From positions 124,001 to 188,000 of the forward strand of contig NZ_CADIJO010000005.1 of assembly GCF_902859705.1 (NCBI RefSeq): 64,000 bases of DNA. The letters run 5' to 3'. The translations under genes were made by a program, and so were the position numbers. The DNA is from Achromobacter deleyi (GTDB taxonomy: Bacteria > Pseudomonadota > Gammaproteobacteria > Burkholderiales > Burkholderiaceae_B). A model generated the notes under the pieces. It was not told where the DNA came from. It searched no databases and was given only the letters and a program-made list of their open reading frames with translations. Shown here piece after piece: positions 29,915-39,576 of the stretch (positions within the stretch are counted from its first letter, which is position 1; every line of letters begins with the position of its first letter).

Positions 29915-30979
29915 ATGAAGGCGTTTTTCTCGGAAGAACAGCTGCTGCACTCGCCCCAGCAGTTCATGCGGCTGGGGCGCATCAGCGCGCCGACCGACCT
30001 GCCCTCGCGCGCCGAAAGCCTGCAAAGCGCGCTGGCGGCGCGCGGCATCACGGTTCAGGCTCCGTCGGATTACGGCCGCAAGCCGCTGGAAGGCATCCAC
30101 AGCCAGGACTACCTGGACTACCTGGAAACCGCGTATGCCCGCTGGCAGGCCATGAAGGCGCCCGGCGTGGACCCCGGCCCGGAGGTGCTGCCGAACCTGT
30201 CGCCCTACTACAACGGCCGCGTTGAAACGGCCGGGCGCGGCCCCTGCCCGTCGCCGTCCATCGTGGCGCAGACGGGGTATTACCTGAGCGACCTGTCGTG
30301 CCCCATCGGCCCGCAGACTTGGCGGTCGGCGCTGCGCTCGACCCACAGCGCCGTAGCCGCGGCCGATCACGTTGCCGCAGGCGGCAAGCTGGCCTATGCG
30401 CTGTGCCGGCCGTCGGGCCACCACGCCCACCGCGACCGCGCCGGCGGCTTCTGCTACCTGAACAGCAGCGCCGCGGCCGCCAGCCGCCTGCTGCAGACCT
30501 GGTCCAGGGTGGCGGTGCTGGACGTGGACGCGCATCACGGCGACGGCACCCAGAACATCTTCTACCAGCGCGCCGACGTCATGACCGTGTCGCTGCACGC
30601 CGACCCCGCTGGCTACTACCCGTTCTACACCGGCTATGCGCACGAACGCGGCCACGGCCCGGGCGAAGGCTGCAACCTGAACCTGCCGCTGCCGCACGGG
30701 TCGGGCAACGACGTCTTCCTGAAGGCGTTGGACACGGCCCTGGCCGCGCTGGCCGGGTACGCGCCCGAGGCCCTGGTGTTGGCGCTGGGATTCGACACCT
30801 ACAAGGACGACCCCATCAGCGTGCTCAAGCTGGACATCGGCGCCTACCGCGACATCGGCGCCCGCGTGGCCAGCCTGGGCGTGCCGACGGTGGTGGTGCA
30901 GGAAGGCGGCTATATGGTCCAGGCGATCGGCCCGGCGCTGGACGCTTTCCTGCAAGGCATGAGCGAAGGCGGCGCCTGA
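29915..30979 (+). CDS. Histone-deacetylase-fold amidohydrolase (acetylpolyamine amidohydrolase type)
   Basis: The 354-residue zinc hydrolase has the catalytic His pair in RPSGHHAHRDRAGGFCYLNSSA (near residue 168), zinc ligands in LDVDAHHGDGTQ (near 204) and LGFDTYKDDP (near 293), and the transition-state Tyr in QEGGYMV (near 331). The N-terminus (MKAFFSEEQLLHSPQQFM) and length resemble bacterial acetylpolyamine amidohydrolases, which release acetate from acetylated putrescine, cadaverine or spermidine. In this operon it could deacetylate what the ABC transporter brings in. Confidence 0.85.
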   Translation: MKAFFSEEQLLHSPQQFMRLGRISAPTDLPSRAESLQSALAARGITVQAPSDYGRKPLEGIHSQDYLDYLETAYARWQAMKAPGVDPGPEVLPNLSPYYNGRVETAGRGPCPSPSIVAQTGYYLSDLSCPIGPQTWRSALRSTHSAVAAADHVAAGGKLAYALCRPSGHHAHRDRAGGFCYLNSSAAAASRLLQTWSRVAVLDVDAHHGDGTQNIFYQRADVMTVSLHADPAGYYPFYTGYAHERGHGPGEGCNLNLPLPHGSGNDVFLKALDTALAALAGYAPEALVLALGFDTYKDDPISVLKLDIGAYRDIGARVASLGVPTVVVQEGGYMVQAIGPALDAFLQGMSEGGA

Positions 30980-30986
30980 GCGGACC

Positions 30987-31922
30987 ATGACCCTTCCCTC
31001 ATCGGCGGCGCCTGCGCCGGGCGCCGCAGCAACGGCTGCCGCAGCGTCGGCTGCCGCAGCCACGCCCACGGGATCGCGCCGCAGCGGCATCCTGCTGTTC
31101 TTCGCCGCCCTCATGGCCTTTGCCACGTTCGACGCAGGGTCCAAGCAGCTGTTGACGTATTACCCGGCGCCGTTCCTGAACGTCATGCGCTACATCGCGG
31201 TGGCCACGCTGGCGCTGGCGATGCTGTGGCGCCACCGCGGCCAGCGCCTGCGCGATGCGCCGCAAAAGCCGCTGCTGGTACTGCGCGGCGTCATGTTGGC
31301 CACGGTGGCCAGCTGCTTCATGACGGCGCTGATCTGGATGCCGCTGTCCGAGGCCACGGCGATCTACTTCACCTCGCCGCTCATCATGGTGGCGCTGTCG
31401 CCCTGGCTGCTGGGCGAGCGGGTCAGGGCGGCGCAATGGACGGCCGTGGCGGCGGGCTTTGCGGGCATGCTGCTGATCGTGCGGCCGGGGTCCGACCTGC
31501 CGGTGCTGGGCACCGTGCTGATGGCGATATCGGCCGTCAGCTATGCCTTCTTCCAGGTGCTGACCCGCAAGCTGTCGGGCAAGGTCGACGGGCCGGTGCA
31601 GTATGCCTACACCGCCTTCATTTGCCTCATCGCCACGGCGCTGCCCGCGCCGTTCTTCCTGCCCGATCCCTGGCCCCCCGCCATCGACATGACGCTGATC
31701 GTGGCCTTGGGTGCATGCAGCGGCCTGGCACAGATTCTGTTGATTGCCGCGTTCCAGCGCGTGTCGGCCGCGACCCTGGCGCCGCTGAACTACTTCCAGC
31801 TGCTGCTGGCCGTGGGTTTCAGCACGTTCTGGTTCCAGCGTCCGCCCGACGGTCTGGCGCTGGCCGGCATGGGCCTGATCATGGCATCGGGCGTGTTCCT
31901 GGCGTTGCGGCGGGCGAACTAG
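30987..31922 (+). CDS. EamA/DMT-family transporter
   Basis: The 311-residue protein has about ten membrane helices in two EamA repeats (FAALMAFATFDAGSKQLLTYYPAPFLNVMRYIAVATLALAML in the first). The N-terminal 30 residues are Ala/Thr-rich and poorly conserved. Members export or import small metabolites and amino-acid derivatives. It starts 7 bp after the deacetylase gene and is the last gene of the sigma-54 operon. The substrate is unknown. Confidence 0.85.
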   Translation: MTLPSSAAPAPGAAATAAAASAAAATPTGSRRSGILLFFAALMAFATFDAGSKQLLTYYPAPFLNVMRYIAVATLALAMLWRHRGQRLRDAPQKPLLVLRGVMLATVASCFMTALIWMPLSEATAIYFTSPLIMVALSPWLLGERVRAAQWTAVAAGFAGMLLIVRPGSDLPVLGTVLMAISAVSYAFFQVLTRKLSGKVDGPVQYAYTAFICLIATALPAPFFLPDPWPPAIDMTLIVALGACSGLAQILLIAAFQRVSAATLAPLNYFQLLLAVGFSTFWFQRPPDGLALAGMGLIMASGVFLALRRAN

Positions 31923-31955
31923 AGCCGGCGCTGATCGCCGCCACGCCCCCGGTGA

Positions 31956-32981
31956 TCAGGTGGTTTCGCGCTGGACCAGGGTGAAGCCCAGATCCACGTG
32001 GGGCTGTTCGATGCCCTGCCCCGCCAGTTGCCGCAAGAGCAGTTGCGCGGCCTCTCGGCCGATCTCATAGCGCGGCGTGGCGACGGTGGACAGGGGCGGC
32101 GTGGTCCACGCCGTGCCCGCCAGATCGTGAAAGCCCACGATCGCCACCTGCGCCGGCACGCTCACCCCCAGGCGCCCGCATTGAAACACCGCGCCCTGCG
32201 CCAGGTCGTCGTTGCAGAAGAACACCGCATCGCAATCGGGATGCGTCGCCAGCAAGGTCTGCAACAGCGTCGCGCCCAGGCCGATGGACGATTTCTCGGG
32301 CGTCATGATTTCCAGCGACGGGTCGTACAGGCCGGCATCGCGCAGCGCCTGGCGGCCGCCTTCGCAGCGGCGCAGCGAACGCGGGTCCAGTTGTGCGCCG
32401 ACGATGGCGATGCGCCGGTAACCGCGATCCACCAGATGCCGGCACGCCGCGTAGCCCGAATCGGCCTGCGAGAAGCCCACGCTCATGCCGTCGTCCCCAG
32501 CCAGCGTTTCGATCGTGTGCACGGTGGGCATGCCCTGGGCCCGCAGCAGATCCCACACGCCCGGATTGTGGTCGATGCCGGTCAGGATCAGGCCGTCGGG
32601 CAGATGCTGCAGGTACTTGCGCAGCAGCGCTTCCTCGGCGTCGGGGGAATAGCCGGTCACGCCGATCAGCAGGTGATAGCCCTGCGCGTCCAGCACGTCC
32701 TTGATGCCCGTGATGATGTCGATGAACACTGCATTGCTGAGCGAAGGAATCAGCACCACGATGGTCTGCGAACGCGACGACGCCAACGCGCTGGCCGCGT
32801 GGTTGGGCACGTAACCCAATTCCTGGCAGACCTGGGCAATGCGCAGGCGCAGCCCTTCGGCGACTTTGTCGGGGGTGCGCAGCGCGCGGGAAACCGTGAT
32901 GGCGCTGACCCCGGCGCGGTCCGCGACCTCTTGCATGGTCACCCGCCCGGCTCGGGTGCTGCGCGGCTTTCGGATGGACAT
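31956..32981 (-). CDS. LacI-family regulator (GntR/sugar-acid type)
   Basis: The product, about 341 residues, has the LacI helix-turn-helix (TMQEVADRAGVSAITVSRALRTPDKVAEGLRLRIAQVCQELGYVPNHAASAL) and a periplasmic-binding-like effector domain. The ATG at 32981 is preferred to a frame that opens at 33023. It is divergent from the TRAP operon, and a perfect 16-bp palindrome lies between them. It most likely represses the sugar-acid genes until the substrate is present. Confidence 0.9.
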   Translation of the reverse strand: MSIRKPRSTRAGRVTMQEVADRAGVSAITVSRALRTPDKVAEGLRLRIAQVCQELGYVPNHAASALASSRSQTIVVLIPSLSNAVFIDIITGIKDVLDAQGYHLLIGVTGYSPDAEEALLRKYLQHLPDGLILTGIDHNPGVWDLLRAQGMPTVHTIETLAGDDGMSVGFSQADSGYAACRHLVDRGYRRIAIVGAQLDPRSLRRCEGGRQALRDAGLYDPSLEIMTPEKSSIGLGATLLQTLLATHPDCDAVFFCNDDLAQGAVFQCGRLGVSVPAQVAIVGFHDLAGTAWTTPPLSTVATPRYEIGREAAQLLLRQLAGQGIEQPHVDLGFTLVQRETT

Positions 32982-33047
32982 CGATCTTTCTGACCCAGTT
33001 GGCGAGCCCGTAGTCTGACGCAAAGCGGGGGGCTTGCCAAACCAAAA

Positions 33048-33063
33048 ATGTTAGCGCTAACAT
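33048..33063. promoter_or_regulatory. LacI-family operator palindrome
   Basis: ATGTTAGCGCTAACAT is a perfect 16-bp palindrome with the central CG typical of LacI/GntR operators. It lies 67 bp upstream of the lacI-type start and 52 bp upstream of dctQ, in position to control both. Confidence 0.85.
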
Positions 33064-33114
33064 CAGCACCGCACGACCTCATAAAAATCCGGAAAACGGA
33101 AACTGGAGACAAGA

Positions 33115-33657
33115 ATGCATGGTTCCCCCAAGGGGCGGCCTGGCGGCACGCCGCTGGCCCGCGCCGCAGACTGGTGCGCCCGCCTGCAGACGTGGCTGAT
33201 GGTCGCCTGCCTGGCCGTCATGGTGGTGCTGCTGTTCGGCAACGTCGCCATGCGCTATCTGTTCAATTCCGGCATCAACGCGTCCGACGAAGTGTCGCGC
33301 CTGGCGTTCGTCTGGATGATCTTCCTGGGGTCGGTGCTGGCGCTGCGCGATCACCAGCACATCGGCGTCACGATGCTGGTGGACCGCTTCGGCCCCGCCG
33401 CCCGCCGCGTCTCGCACATCTTCTGTCAGTTGCTGATCCTGTGGGTGCTGTGGCTGATGGCCGAAGGCAGCTGGGTGCAGACCGTGATCGGCCTGGACAC
33501 CCGCCTGCCCGTCACGGCCATGTCGCTGGCCGTCTTCAACGCCGCGGCACTGTATGCGGCCGTGGCGATGGGCCTGTTGACCCTGGTCGACCTGATACGC
33601 GTGCTGACCGGCGGTCCATTGCCGGCGGAATCCAGCCCCGAAGACCCGTCGGTCTGA
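33115..33657 (+). CDS. TRAP transporter small permease (DctQ)
   Basis: The 180-residue protein has four membrane segments and the DctQ features RYLFNSGINASDEVSRLAFVWMIFLGSVLALRDHQHIGV. It pairs with the DctM subunit encoded 46 bp downstream in a sodium-coupled secondary transporter. GGAG precedes the ATG by six bases. Confidence 0.9.
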   Translation: MHGSPKGRPGGTPLARAADWCARLQTWLMVACLAVMVVLLFGNVAMRYLFNSGINASDEVSRLAFVWMIFLGSVLALRDHQHIGVTMLVDRFGPAARRVSHIFCQLLILWVLWLMAEGSWVQTVIGLDTRLPVTAMSLAVFNAAALYAAVAMGLLTLVDLIRVLTGGPLPAESSPEDPSV

Positions 33658-33703
33658 CCGGCCGCCCCTTCCCCCTTTCCGCCCTCCCGCCCGGACCCGC
33701 GCC

Positions 33704-34984
33704 ATGATCCTGACCGTCTTCCTGCTCGTGCTGCTGGGGCTGATCGCCCTGGGCATGCCGATTGCCTTCGCGCTGCTGCTCAGCGCGATCGCCATGATGT
33801 TCCAGCTTGATTTCTTCGATACCCAGATCCTGGCGCAGAACATGCTGTCGGGCGCCAACAGCTTCACGCTGATGGCGGTACCGCTGTTCATGCTGGCCGG
33901 CGAACTGATGAACGCCGGCGGCATCTCGCGCCGCATCGTCAACCTGGCCAGCATGTTCGTGGGCCACATCCAGGGCGGCCTGGGCTACGTGGCGATCTTC
34001 GCCAGCGTGCTGCTCGCGGCCCTGTCCGGTTCGGCCGTGGCGGACGCCGCCGCGCTCGGTTCCCTGTTGATCCCCATGCTGCGAGAAAAAGGCTACGACG
34101 CCGGCCAGGCCTCGGGCCTGATCGCCGCGGGCGGCATCATCGCGCCCATCATTCCGCCGTCCATCTCGTTCATCATCTTCGGGGTCGCCACCAACGTCTC
34201 CATCACCAAGCTGTTCTTCGCCGGCATCGCCCCCGGGCTGATGATGGGCCTGACGCTGGTGGCGGTATGGACCTGGGTGGCGCGCAAGCATGGCGCCATC
34301 AAGCCCGCGCCGCGCCAGCCGTGGCGCGCCCGCCTGCGCGCCCTGCGCGAATCCGCCTGGGCGCTGATGCTGCCGGTCATCATCATCGGCGGCCTGCGCG
34401 GCGGCATCTTCACGCCCACCGAAGCCGCCGTGGTCGCCGCCGTGTATGCGCTGCTGGTCAGCCTGTTCGTCTACCGCGAGATCGGGGTGCGCGACCTGCT
34501 GCCGCTGTTCGTCAACGCCGCACGCACCACCGCCATCGTCATGTTCCTGGTGGCTGCCGCCATGGTCTCGTCGTACATGATCACCCTGGCCGACATGCCG
34601 CAGGACCTGATTGCGCTGCTGGAACCCGTGCTGGACCAGCCCAAGCTCTTGATGTTCGCCCTGCTGGTGCTGCTGACGCTGGTGGGCACCGTCATGGACC
34701 TGACGCCCACCATCCTGATCCTGGCGCCGGTGCTGATGCCCGTCGTCACCAAGGCCGGCATCGACCCTGTCTACTTCGGCGTCATGTTCGTCATGGTCGG
34801 CTGCGTGGGCCTGCTGACGCCGCCGGTGGGTACGGTGCTGAACGTGGTCTGCGGCGTTGCCCGCATCAATATGGAAACCATCTGCAGGGGCGTGTGGCGC
34901 TACGTCGTGGCCTACACGCTGCTGCTGGTTCTGCTGGTGATCTTCCCCGAGCTGATCACCGTTCCCGCAAGCTGGATGCACTAG
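33704..34984 (+). CDS. TRAP transporter large permease (DctM)
   Basis: The 426-residue protein of about 12 membrane helices has the family segments ANSFTLMAVPLFMLAGELMNAGGISRRIV, SGSAVADAAALGSLLIP and the C-terminal LLTPPVGTVLNV. It forms the transport channel with DctQ. Gene order DctQ-DctM-DctP indicates one operon. Confidence 0.93.
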   Translation: MILTVFLLVLLGLIALGMPIAFALLLSAIAMMFQLDFFDTQILAQNMLSGANSFTLMAVPLFMLAGELMNAGGISRRIVNLASMFVGHIQGGLGYVAIFASVLLAALSGSAVADAAALGSLLIPMLREKGYDAGQASGLIAAGGIIAPIIPPSISFIIFGVATNVSITKLFFAGIAPGLMMGLTLVAVWTWVARKHGAIKPAPRQPWRARLRALRESAWALMLPVIIIGGLRGGIFTPTEAAVVAAVYALLVSLFVYREIGVRDLLPLFVNAARTTAIVMFLVAAAMVSSYMITLADMPQDLIALLEPVLDQPKLLMFALLVLLTLVGTVMDLTPTILILAPVLMPVVTKAGIDPVYFGVMFVMVGCVGLLTPPVGTVLNVVCGVARINMETICRGVWRYVVAYTLLLVLLVIFPELITVPASWMH

Positions 34985-35036
34985 GGTCCGCGACGCACGC
35001 CCGCGCCCCCCTGACAAGAAACCAAGGAGGAACACC

Positions 35037-36053
35037 ATGTACAAGCCTTTGAAGACCCGCCTCATCGTGCTGGCCGCCGTACTGTCCTGCACCGTTGCCG
35101 GCGTCGCGGCCGCCGCCGACGTCAAGCCGCGGCTGATCCGCTTCGGCTACGGCCTGAACGACGAAAGTGTCCAGGGCCGCGCTGCCCGTTACCTGGCGCA
35201 GGAACTGGAAAAGATCAGCGGCGGCAAACTCAAGATGAAGACGTTCGGCTCGGCCAACCTGGGGTCGGACGAGCAGATGCAGGGCGCGCTGGCCGGCGGC
35301 GCGCAGGAAATGATGGTCGGGTCCACCGCGCCGCTGGCCGGCATGGTCAAGGAATTCGGCGTCTTCGACCTGCCGTTCCTGTTCAACAGCGAAAAAGAGG
35401 CCGACGCCGTGCTCGACGGCCAACTGGGGCAGGACCTGCTCAAGAAGCTGGAAGCCAAGGGCCTGGTCGGCCTGGTGTACTGGGAAAACGGCTTTCGCAA
35501 CATGACCAATTCCAAGCGCCCCATCGTGCGCGCCGAAGACATGCAGGGCATCAAGCTGCGCGTGATGCAGAACCAGATCGCGCTGGGCGTCTTCAACACG
35601 CTGGGCGCCAACGCCGTGCCCATGCCGTTCTCGGAACTGTTCACCGCGCTGGAAACCCGCACGGTGGACGGCCAGGAAAACCCCATCACCACCATCCAGA
35701 GCAGCAAGTTCTACGAAGTGCAGCCCTACCTGACGATCACGCGGCACGTCTACACGCCCTGGGTGGTGCTGGCGTCCAAGAAATGGTGGGACAAGCTCTC
35801 GCCCGACGAACAGCGCCTGGTGCGCCAGGCGGCCGAGGCCTCGCGCGATTTCGAGCGCAAGGACAGCCGGGCCGATTCGCTGAAAGCCATGGGCACGCTG
35901 GAGCAGGCCGGCATGAAGATCAACACGGTGTCGCCCGAGGAAGTGGCCCGCATGCGCGAAAAAGTGCAGCCCGTGGTCGACAAGTACACGCAGGAGCTGG
36001 GGCCTGACCTGATCCAGCAACTGAACACGGAAATCAGCAAGGCGCGCAACTAG
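35037..36053 (+). CDS. TRAP transporter substrate-binding protein (DctP)
   Basis: The 338-residue periplasmic protein has a signal peptide ending near VAAAA and the DctP signature around LRVMQNQIALGVFNTLGANAVPMPFSELFTALETRTVDGQENP, which includes the conserved Arg that binds the carboxylate. The ligand is likely a sugar acid such as a gluconate, xylonate or galactonate, given the dehydratase gene that follows. Confidence 0.92.
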   Translation: MYKPLKTRLIVLAAVLSCTVAGVAAAADVKPRLIRFGYGLNDESVQGRAARYLAQELEKISGGKLKMKTFGSANLGSDEQMQGALAGGAQEMMVGSTAPLAGMVKEFGVFDLPFLFNSEKEADAVLDGQLGQDLLKKLEAKGLVGLVYWENGFRNMTNSKRPIVRAEDMQGIKLRVMQNQIALGVFNTLGANAVPMPFSELFTALETRTVDGQENPITTIQSSKFYEVQPYLTITRHVYTPWVVLASKKWWDKLSPDEQRLVRQAAEASRDFERKDSRADSLKAMGTLEQAGMKINTVSPEEVARMREKVQPVVDKYTQELGPDLIQQLNTEISKARN

Positions 36054-36121
36054 CCCCAGGGCCCTCTGGCTTGCGGCGTGCCCGCCGCGCCGCAAGCCTT
36101 CGAAGCACACGAGACGCATCC

Positions 36122-37903
36122 ATGACCGACACCCCCCGCAAGCTGCGCAGCCAGAAATGGTTCGACGACCCCGCCCATGCCGACATGACGGCCATCTACG
36201 TCGAGCGCTACCTGAACTACGGCCTGACCCGCGAGGAACTGCAATCCGGACGGCCCGTCATCGGCATTGCACAAACGGGCAGCGACCTGGCGCCCTGCAA
36301 CCGCCACCACCTGGCCCTGGCCGAGCGCATCAAGGCCGGCATCCGCGACGCGGGCGGCATCCCCATGGAATTCCCGGTGCATCCGCTGGCCGAACAGGGC
36401 CGCCGCCCGACCGCCGCGCTGGACCGCAACCTGGCCTACCTGGGTCTGGTCGAGATCCTGCACGGCTATCCGCTGGACGGCGTAGTGCTCACCACCGGCT
36501 GCGACAAGACCACGCCCGCCTGCCTGATGGCGGCCGCCACCGTCGACATTCCCGCCATCGTGCTGTCGGGCGGCCCCATGCTGGACGGCTGGCACGACGG
36601 CCAGCGCGTGGGTTCCGGCACCGTCATCTGGCACGCCCGCAACCTGATGGCCGCGGGCAAGCTGGACTACGAAGGCTTCATGACACTGGCCACGGCGTCG
36701 TCGCCGTCGGTGGGCCACTGCAACACCATGGGCACCGCGCTGTCCATGAACTCGCTGGCCGAAGCGCTGGGCATGTCGCTGCCCACCTGCGCCAGCATTC
36801 CCGCTCCCTACCGTGAACGCGGCCAGATGGCCTACGCCACCGGCCTGCGCATCTGCGACATGGTGCGCGAAGACCTGCGGCCGTCCCACATCCTGACCCG
36901 CCAGGCCTTCGAGAACGCCATCGTCGTCGCGTCCGCCCTGGGCGCATCCAGCAACTGCCCGCCGCATTTGATCGCCATGGCGCGCCACGCCGGCATCGAC
37001 CTCAGCCTGGACGACTGGCAGCGCCTGGGCGAAGACGTGCCGCTGCTGGTGAACTGCGTACCGGCCGGCGAGCACCTGGGCGAAGGCTTTCACCGCGCCG
37101 GCGGCGTGCCGGCCGTGCTGCACGAATTGCTGGCGGCCGGACGGTTGCATGCCGGCTGCCCCACGGTATCCGGCAAGACCATCGGCGACATCGCCGCCAG
37201 CGCCAAGACCCGCGACGCCGATGTCATCCGCAGTTGTGAGGCGCCGCTCAAGCACCGCGCCGGCTTCATCGTGCTGTCGGGCAATTTCTTCGATAGCGCC
37301 GTCATCAAGATGTCGGTGGTGGGCGAGGCGTTCCGCCGCACCTACCTGTCCACCGAGGGCGACGAAAATGCCTTCGAGGCCCGCGCCATCGTGTTCGACG
37401 GCCCCGAGGACTACCACGCCCGCATCGAAGATCCGTCACTGGATATCGACGAACACTGCATCCTGGTCATACGCGGCGCCGGCACGGTGGGCTACCCCGG
37501 CAGCGCCGAAGTCGTGAACATGGCGCCCCCGTCGCACCTGATCAAGCGCGGCATCGACTCCTTGCCCTGCCTGGGCGATGGCCGCCAGAGCGGTACGTCG
37601 GGCAGCCCGTCGATCCTGAACATGTCGCCCGAGGCCGCCGTCGGTGGCGGCCTGGCGCTGCTACGCACCGGCGACCGGATACGGGTCGACCTGAACCAGC
37701 GCAGCGTCATCGCGCTGGTGGACGACGCCGAGATGGAACGGCGCCGGCAAGCGCCCGGCTACCAGCCCCCGGCGTCGCAGACGCCCTGGCAAGCGTTGTA
37801 TCGCCAATTGGTGGGCCAGCTATCCACCGGCGGCTGCCTGGAGCCAGCCACGCTTTACCTGAAGGTGGTGGAGACGCGCGGCGATCCCAGGCACTCGCAC
37901 TGA
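36122..37903 (+). CDS. Sugar-acid dehydratase of the IlvD/EDD family (xylonate/arabonate type)
   Basis: The 593-residue enzyme has the Fe-S/Mg-site cysteines in TTGCDKTTPACLMAA and SVGHCNTMGTA, and a third in SCEAPL. The N-terminus LRSQKWFDDPAHADMTAIYVERYLNYG is the pattern of pentonate dehydratases (D-xylonate, L-arabonate) rather than IlvD itself. It dehydrates an aldonic acid to a 2-keto-3-deoxy acid. It ends the TRAP operon and explains the transporter's probable substrate. No aldolase or KDG kinase gene is nearby. Confidence 0.88.
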   Translation: MTDTPRKLRSQKWFDDPAHADMTAIYVERYLNYGLTREELQSGRPVIGIAQTGSDLAPCNRHHLALAERIKAGIRDAGGIPMEFPVHPLAEQGRRPTAALDRNLAYLGLVEILHGYPLDGVVLTTGCDKTTPACLMAAATVDIPAIVLSGGPMLDGWHDGQRVGSGTVIWHARNLMAAGKLDYEGFMTLATASSPSVGHCNTMGTALSMNSLAEALGMSLPTCASIPAPYRERGQMAYATGLRICDMVREDLRPSHILTRQAFENAIVVASALGASSNCPPHLIAMARHAGIDLSLDDWQRLGEDVPLLVNCVPAGEHLGEGFHRAGGVPAVLHELLAAGRLHAGCPTVSGKTIGDIAASAKTRDADVIRSCEAPLKHRAGFIVLSGNFFDSAVIKMSVVGEAFRRTYLSTEGDENAFEARAIVFDGPEDYHARIEDPSLDIDEHCILVIRGAGTVGYPGSAEVVNMAPPSHLIKRGIDSLPCLGDGRQSGTSGSPSILNMSPEAAVGGGLALLRTGDRIRVDLNQRSVIALVDDAEMERRRQAPGYQPPASQTPWQALYRQLVGQLSTGGCLEPATLYLKVVETRGDPRHSH

Positions 37904-37981
37904 ACGCGAGCGACGGGGCGGTGGATCAGGCCTGGAGGATCACGGGCAGGAAATCAGGCCTTGAGGGCAAGGCCTGCAACA

Positions 37982-38929
37982 TCACGCCTTGAAGAACTGA
38001 TTGAAGGCCGCCCATTTGGCGAACAGCTCGGGCCAGGCCTGCACCAGCGAGCCTGGCTTGCCCATGCCCCAGCCGTGCTTGCCCGCCGCGAAGATATGCA
38101 TCTCGGCCGGCACGCCCAGGCGGCGCAGCGCGCCGAACATCAGCAGGCTGTTGTCCACGGGCGATATGGGATCGTCCTGCGCTTGGGCCAGGAACGTGGG
38201 CGGCATCTGCGCCGTGGCCAGGTGGTCCACGGAAAACGCCGCGCTCTCCTCGGCCGTGGGGTGCTCGCCGACGATCTCGCGGCGCGCATGGGTATGGTCG
38301 AACGGCGGCATGAACGTCAGCACCGGATAGATCAACGCCGCGAAATCCGGCCGCGACGACAGCTTGTCGGTCTCGTCCAGCAACGGGTAGCGGGCCACGC
38401 CCGGCGTGGCCGCGGTGATACCGGCCAGGTGCCCGCCCGCCGAAAACCCCATCACCCCGACATGCCCCGTATCCAGGCCGAATTCCTGGGCCGAGGCGCG
38501 AATCACCCGCATCGCGCGCTGTCCATCCTGCAAGGGCGCCACGGCGGGCCAATGCTCGCCGGGCAGGCGATACACCAGTTCAAACGCCGTCACCCCTTGC
38601 GATTGCAGCCACAGGCAGGCCGGCGTGCTTTCCGTGCCGCGCTCGATGTGGGCGTAGCCGCCGCCGGCAATCACCAGCATGGCCGTGCCGTTGGGGCGTT
38701 CGGGCCGGTAGACCACCAGGCGCGGCCGCGACACCTGCGTGACCGAGCCCTTGGCGCTGACCTTCTCGGCCTCTTTCGGGCCGGGTCCCCCCGGGGCCCG
38801 GTTGCCCGGCCACAGATCGAGGGTGGGTTGGCCCGTGGGCGCGGCAATCGCCATCGCGGGCTCGGTCATCAGCCCCAGCGCGGCGCTGGACAGGCCGGCG
38901 AACAGGAGTTCTCGTCGTTTGATATGCAT
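37982..38929 (-). CDS. Exported alpha/beta-hydrolase, sugar esterase-like
   Basis: The 315-residue protein has an N-terminal export signal with paired arginines (MHIKRRELLFAGLSSAALGL), probably Tat. The hydrolase fold has an oxyanion loop VIAGGGYAHIERG, nucleophile Ser in GVMGFSAGGHLAG, Asp in QAQDDPISPVDNS and His in FAAGKHGWG. Such enzymes remove acetyl or other acyl groups from plant sugars (acetyl-xylan or pectin type). It converges on the dehydratase gene and fits the neighbouring sugar-acid uptake system. Confidence 0.8.
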   Translation of the reverse strand: MHIKRRELLFAGLSSAALGLMTEPAMAIAAPTGQPTLDLWPGNRAPGGPGPKEAEKVSAKGSVTQVSRPRLVVYRPERPNGTAMLVIAGGGYAHIERGTESTPACLWLQSQGVTAFELVYRLPGEHWPAVAPLQDGQRAMRVIRASAQEFGLDTGHVGVMGFSAGGHLAGITAATPGVARYPLLDETDKLSSRPDFAALIYPVLTFMPPFDHTHARREIVGEHPTAEESAAFSVDHLATAQMPPTFLAQAQDDPISPVDNSLLMFGALRRLGVPAEMHIFAAGKHGWGMGKPGSLVQAWPELFAKWAAFNQFFKA

Positions 38930-39108
38930 GGGTCGTCCTCGCGGGCCGAAATGTCAGGGCGGACGAGGCGCCCGCCGGACAGGGCCTGGCAACAAAGACC
39001 ATGGCCGCGCTGCAGGCAATTTAAGCAGAGATTTGCAGGCCCGGCGGCGACAAAATGGACACGCCCGTTTCGGTGCGTTACGCGCGATGCGCGGCGTTCA
39101 AGCAGGCG

Positions 39109-39528
39109 TCAGGCGCCTGGCGCGGGATCATCCGGTTGCGCCGATGCGGCAACGGCCGGTTCACGGATTTGTGGGCTGGGCCGGCTCAACACGTAGGCAG
39201 CGCTTGCCAGGAAAAACACTCCCACGCCCAGCGCCAGCCAAAGCGATGGATGCGCCCCCCACCAGAACAGGCCATAGCCCACCGCCATGCCCAGCGACGC
39301 GTACAGCTTGCCCTTGCGCGACACCGCGCCCTGCTCACGCCAGGCGCGCAGCGACGGACCGTAAGTGGGACTGTCCAGCAGCCAGCGCTCCAGCCGGGGC
39401 GACGAGCGCGAAAAGCAGCCCACCGCGAGGATAAGGAAAATCGTGGTCGGCATCACCGGCAGAAAAGCGCCGATCACGCCCAACGCCAGCATCACGCAAC
39501 CCAGGATCAACCACAGTACTCTCATCAT
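39109..39528 (-). CDS. YbaN-family (DUF454) inner-membrane protein
   Basis: The 139-residue protein has DUF454 features: GVIGAFLPVMPTTIFLILAVGCFSRSSPRLERWLLDSPTYGPSLRAWREQGAVSRKGK, with three to four membrane segments. The C-terminal 25 residues (Pro/Ala-rich) are extra. The function is unknown. Two adjacent ATGs can start the gene and no strong ribosome-binding site is seen. Confidence 0.85.
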   Translation of the reverse strand: MMRVLWLILGCVMLALGVIGAFLPVMPTTIFLILAVGCFSRSSPRLERWLLDSPTYGPSLRAWREQGAVSRKGKLYASLGMAVGYGLFWWGAHPSLWLALGVGVFFLASAAYVLSRPSPQIREPAVAASAQPDDPAPGA

Positions 39529-39576
39529 GATGGGGTGCAGGATAACGCACGCGGGCGGGCGCGCCTGCGCCGCCCT

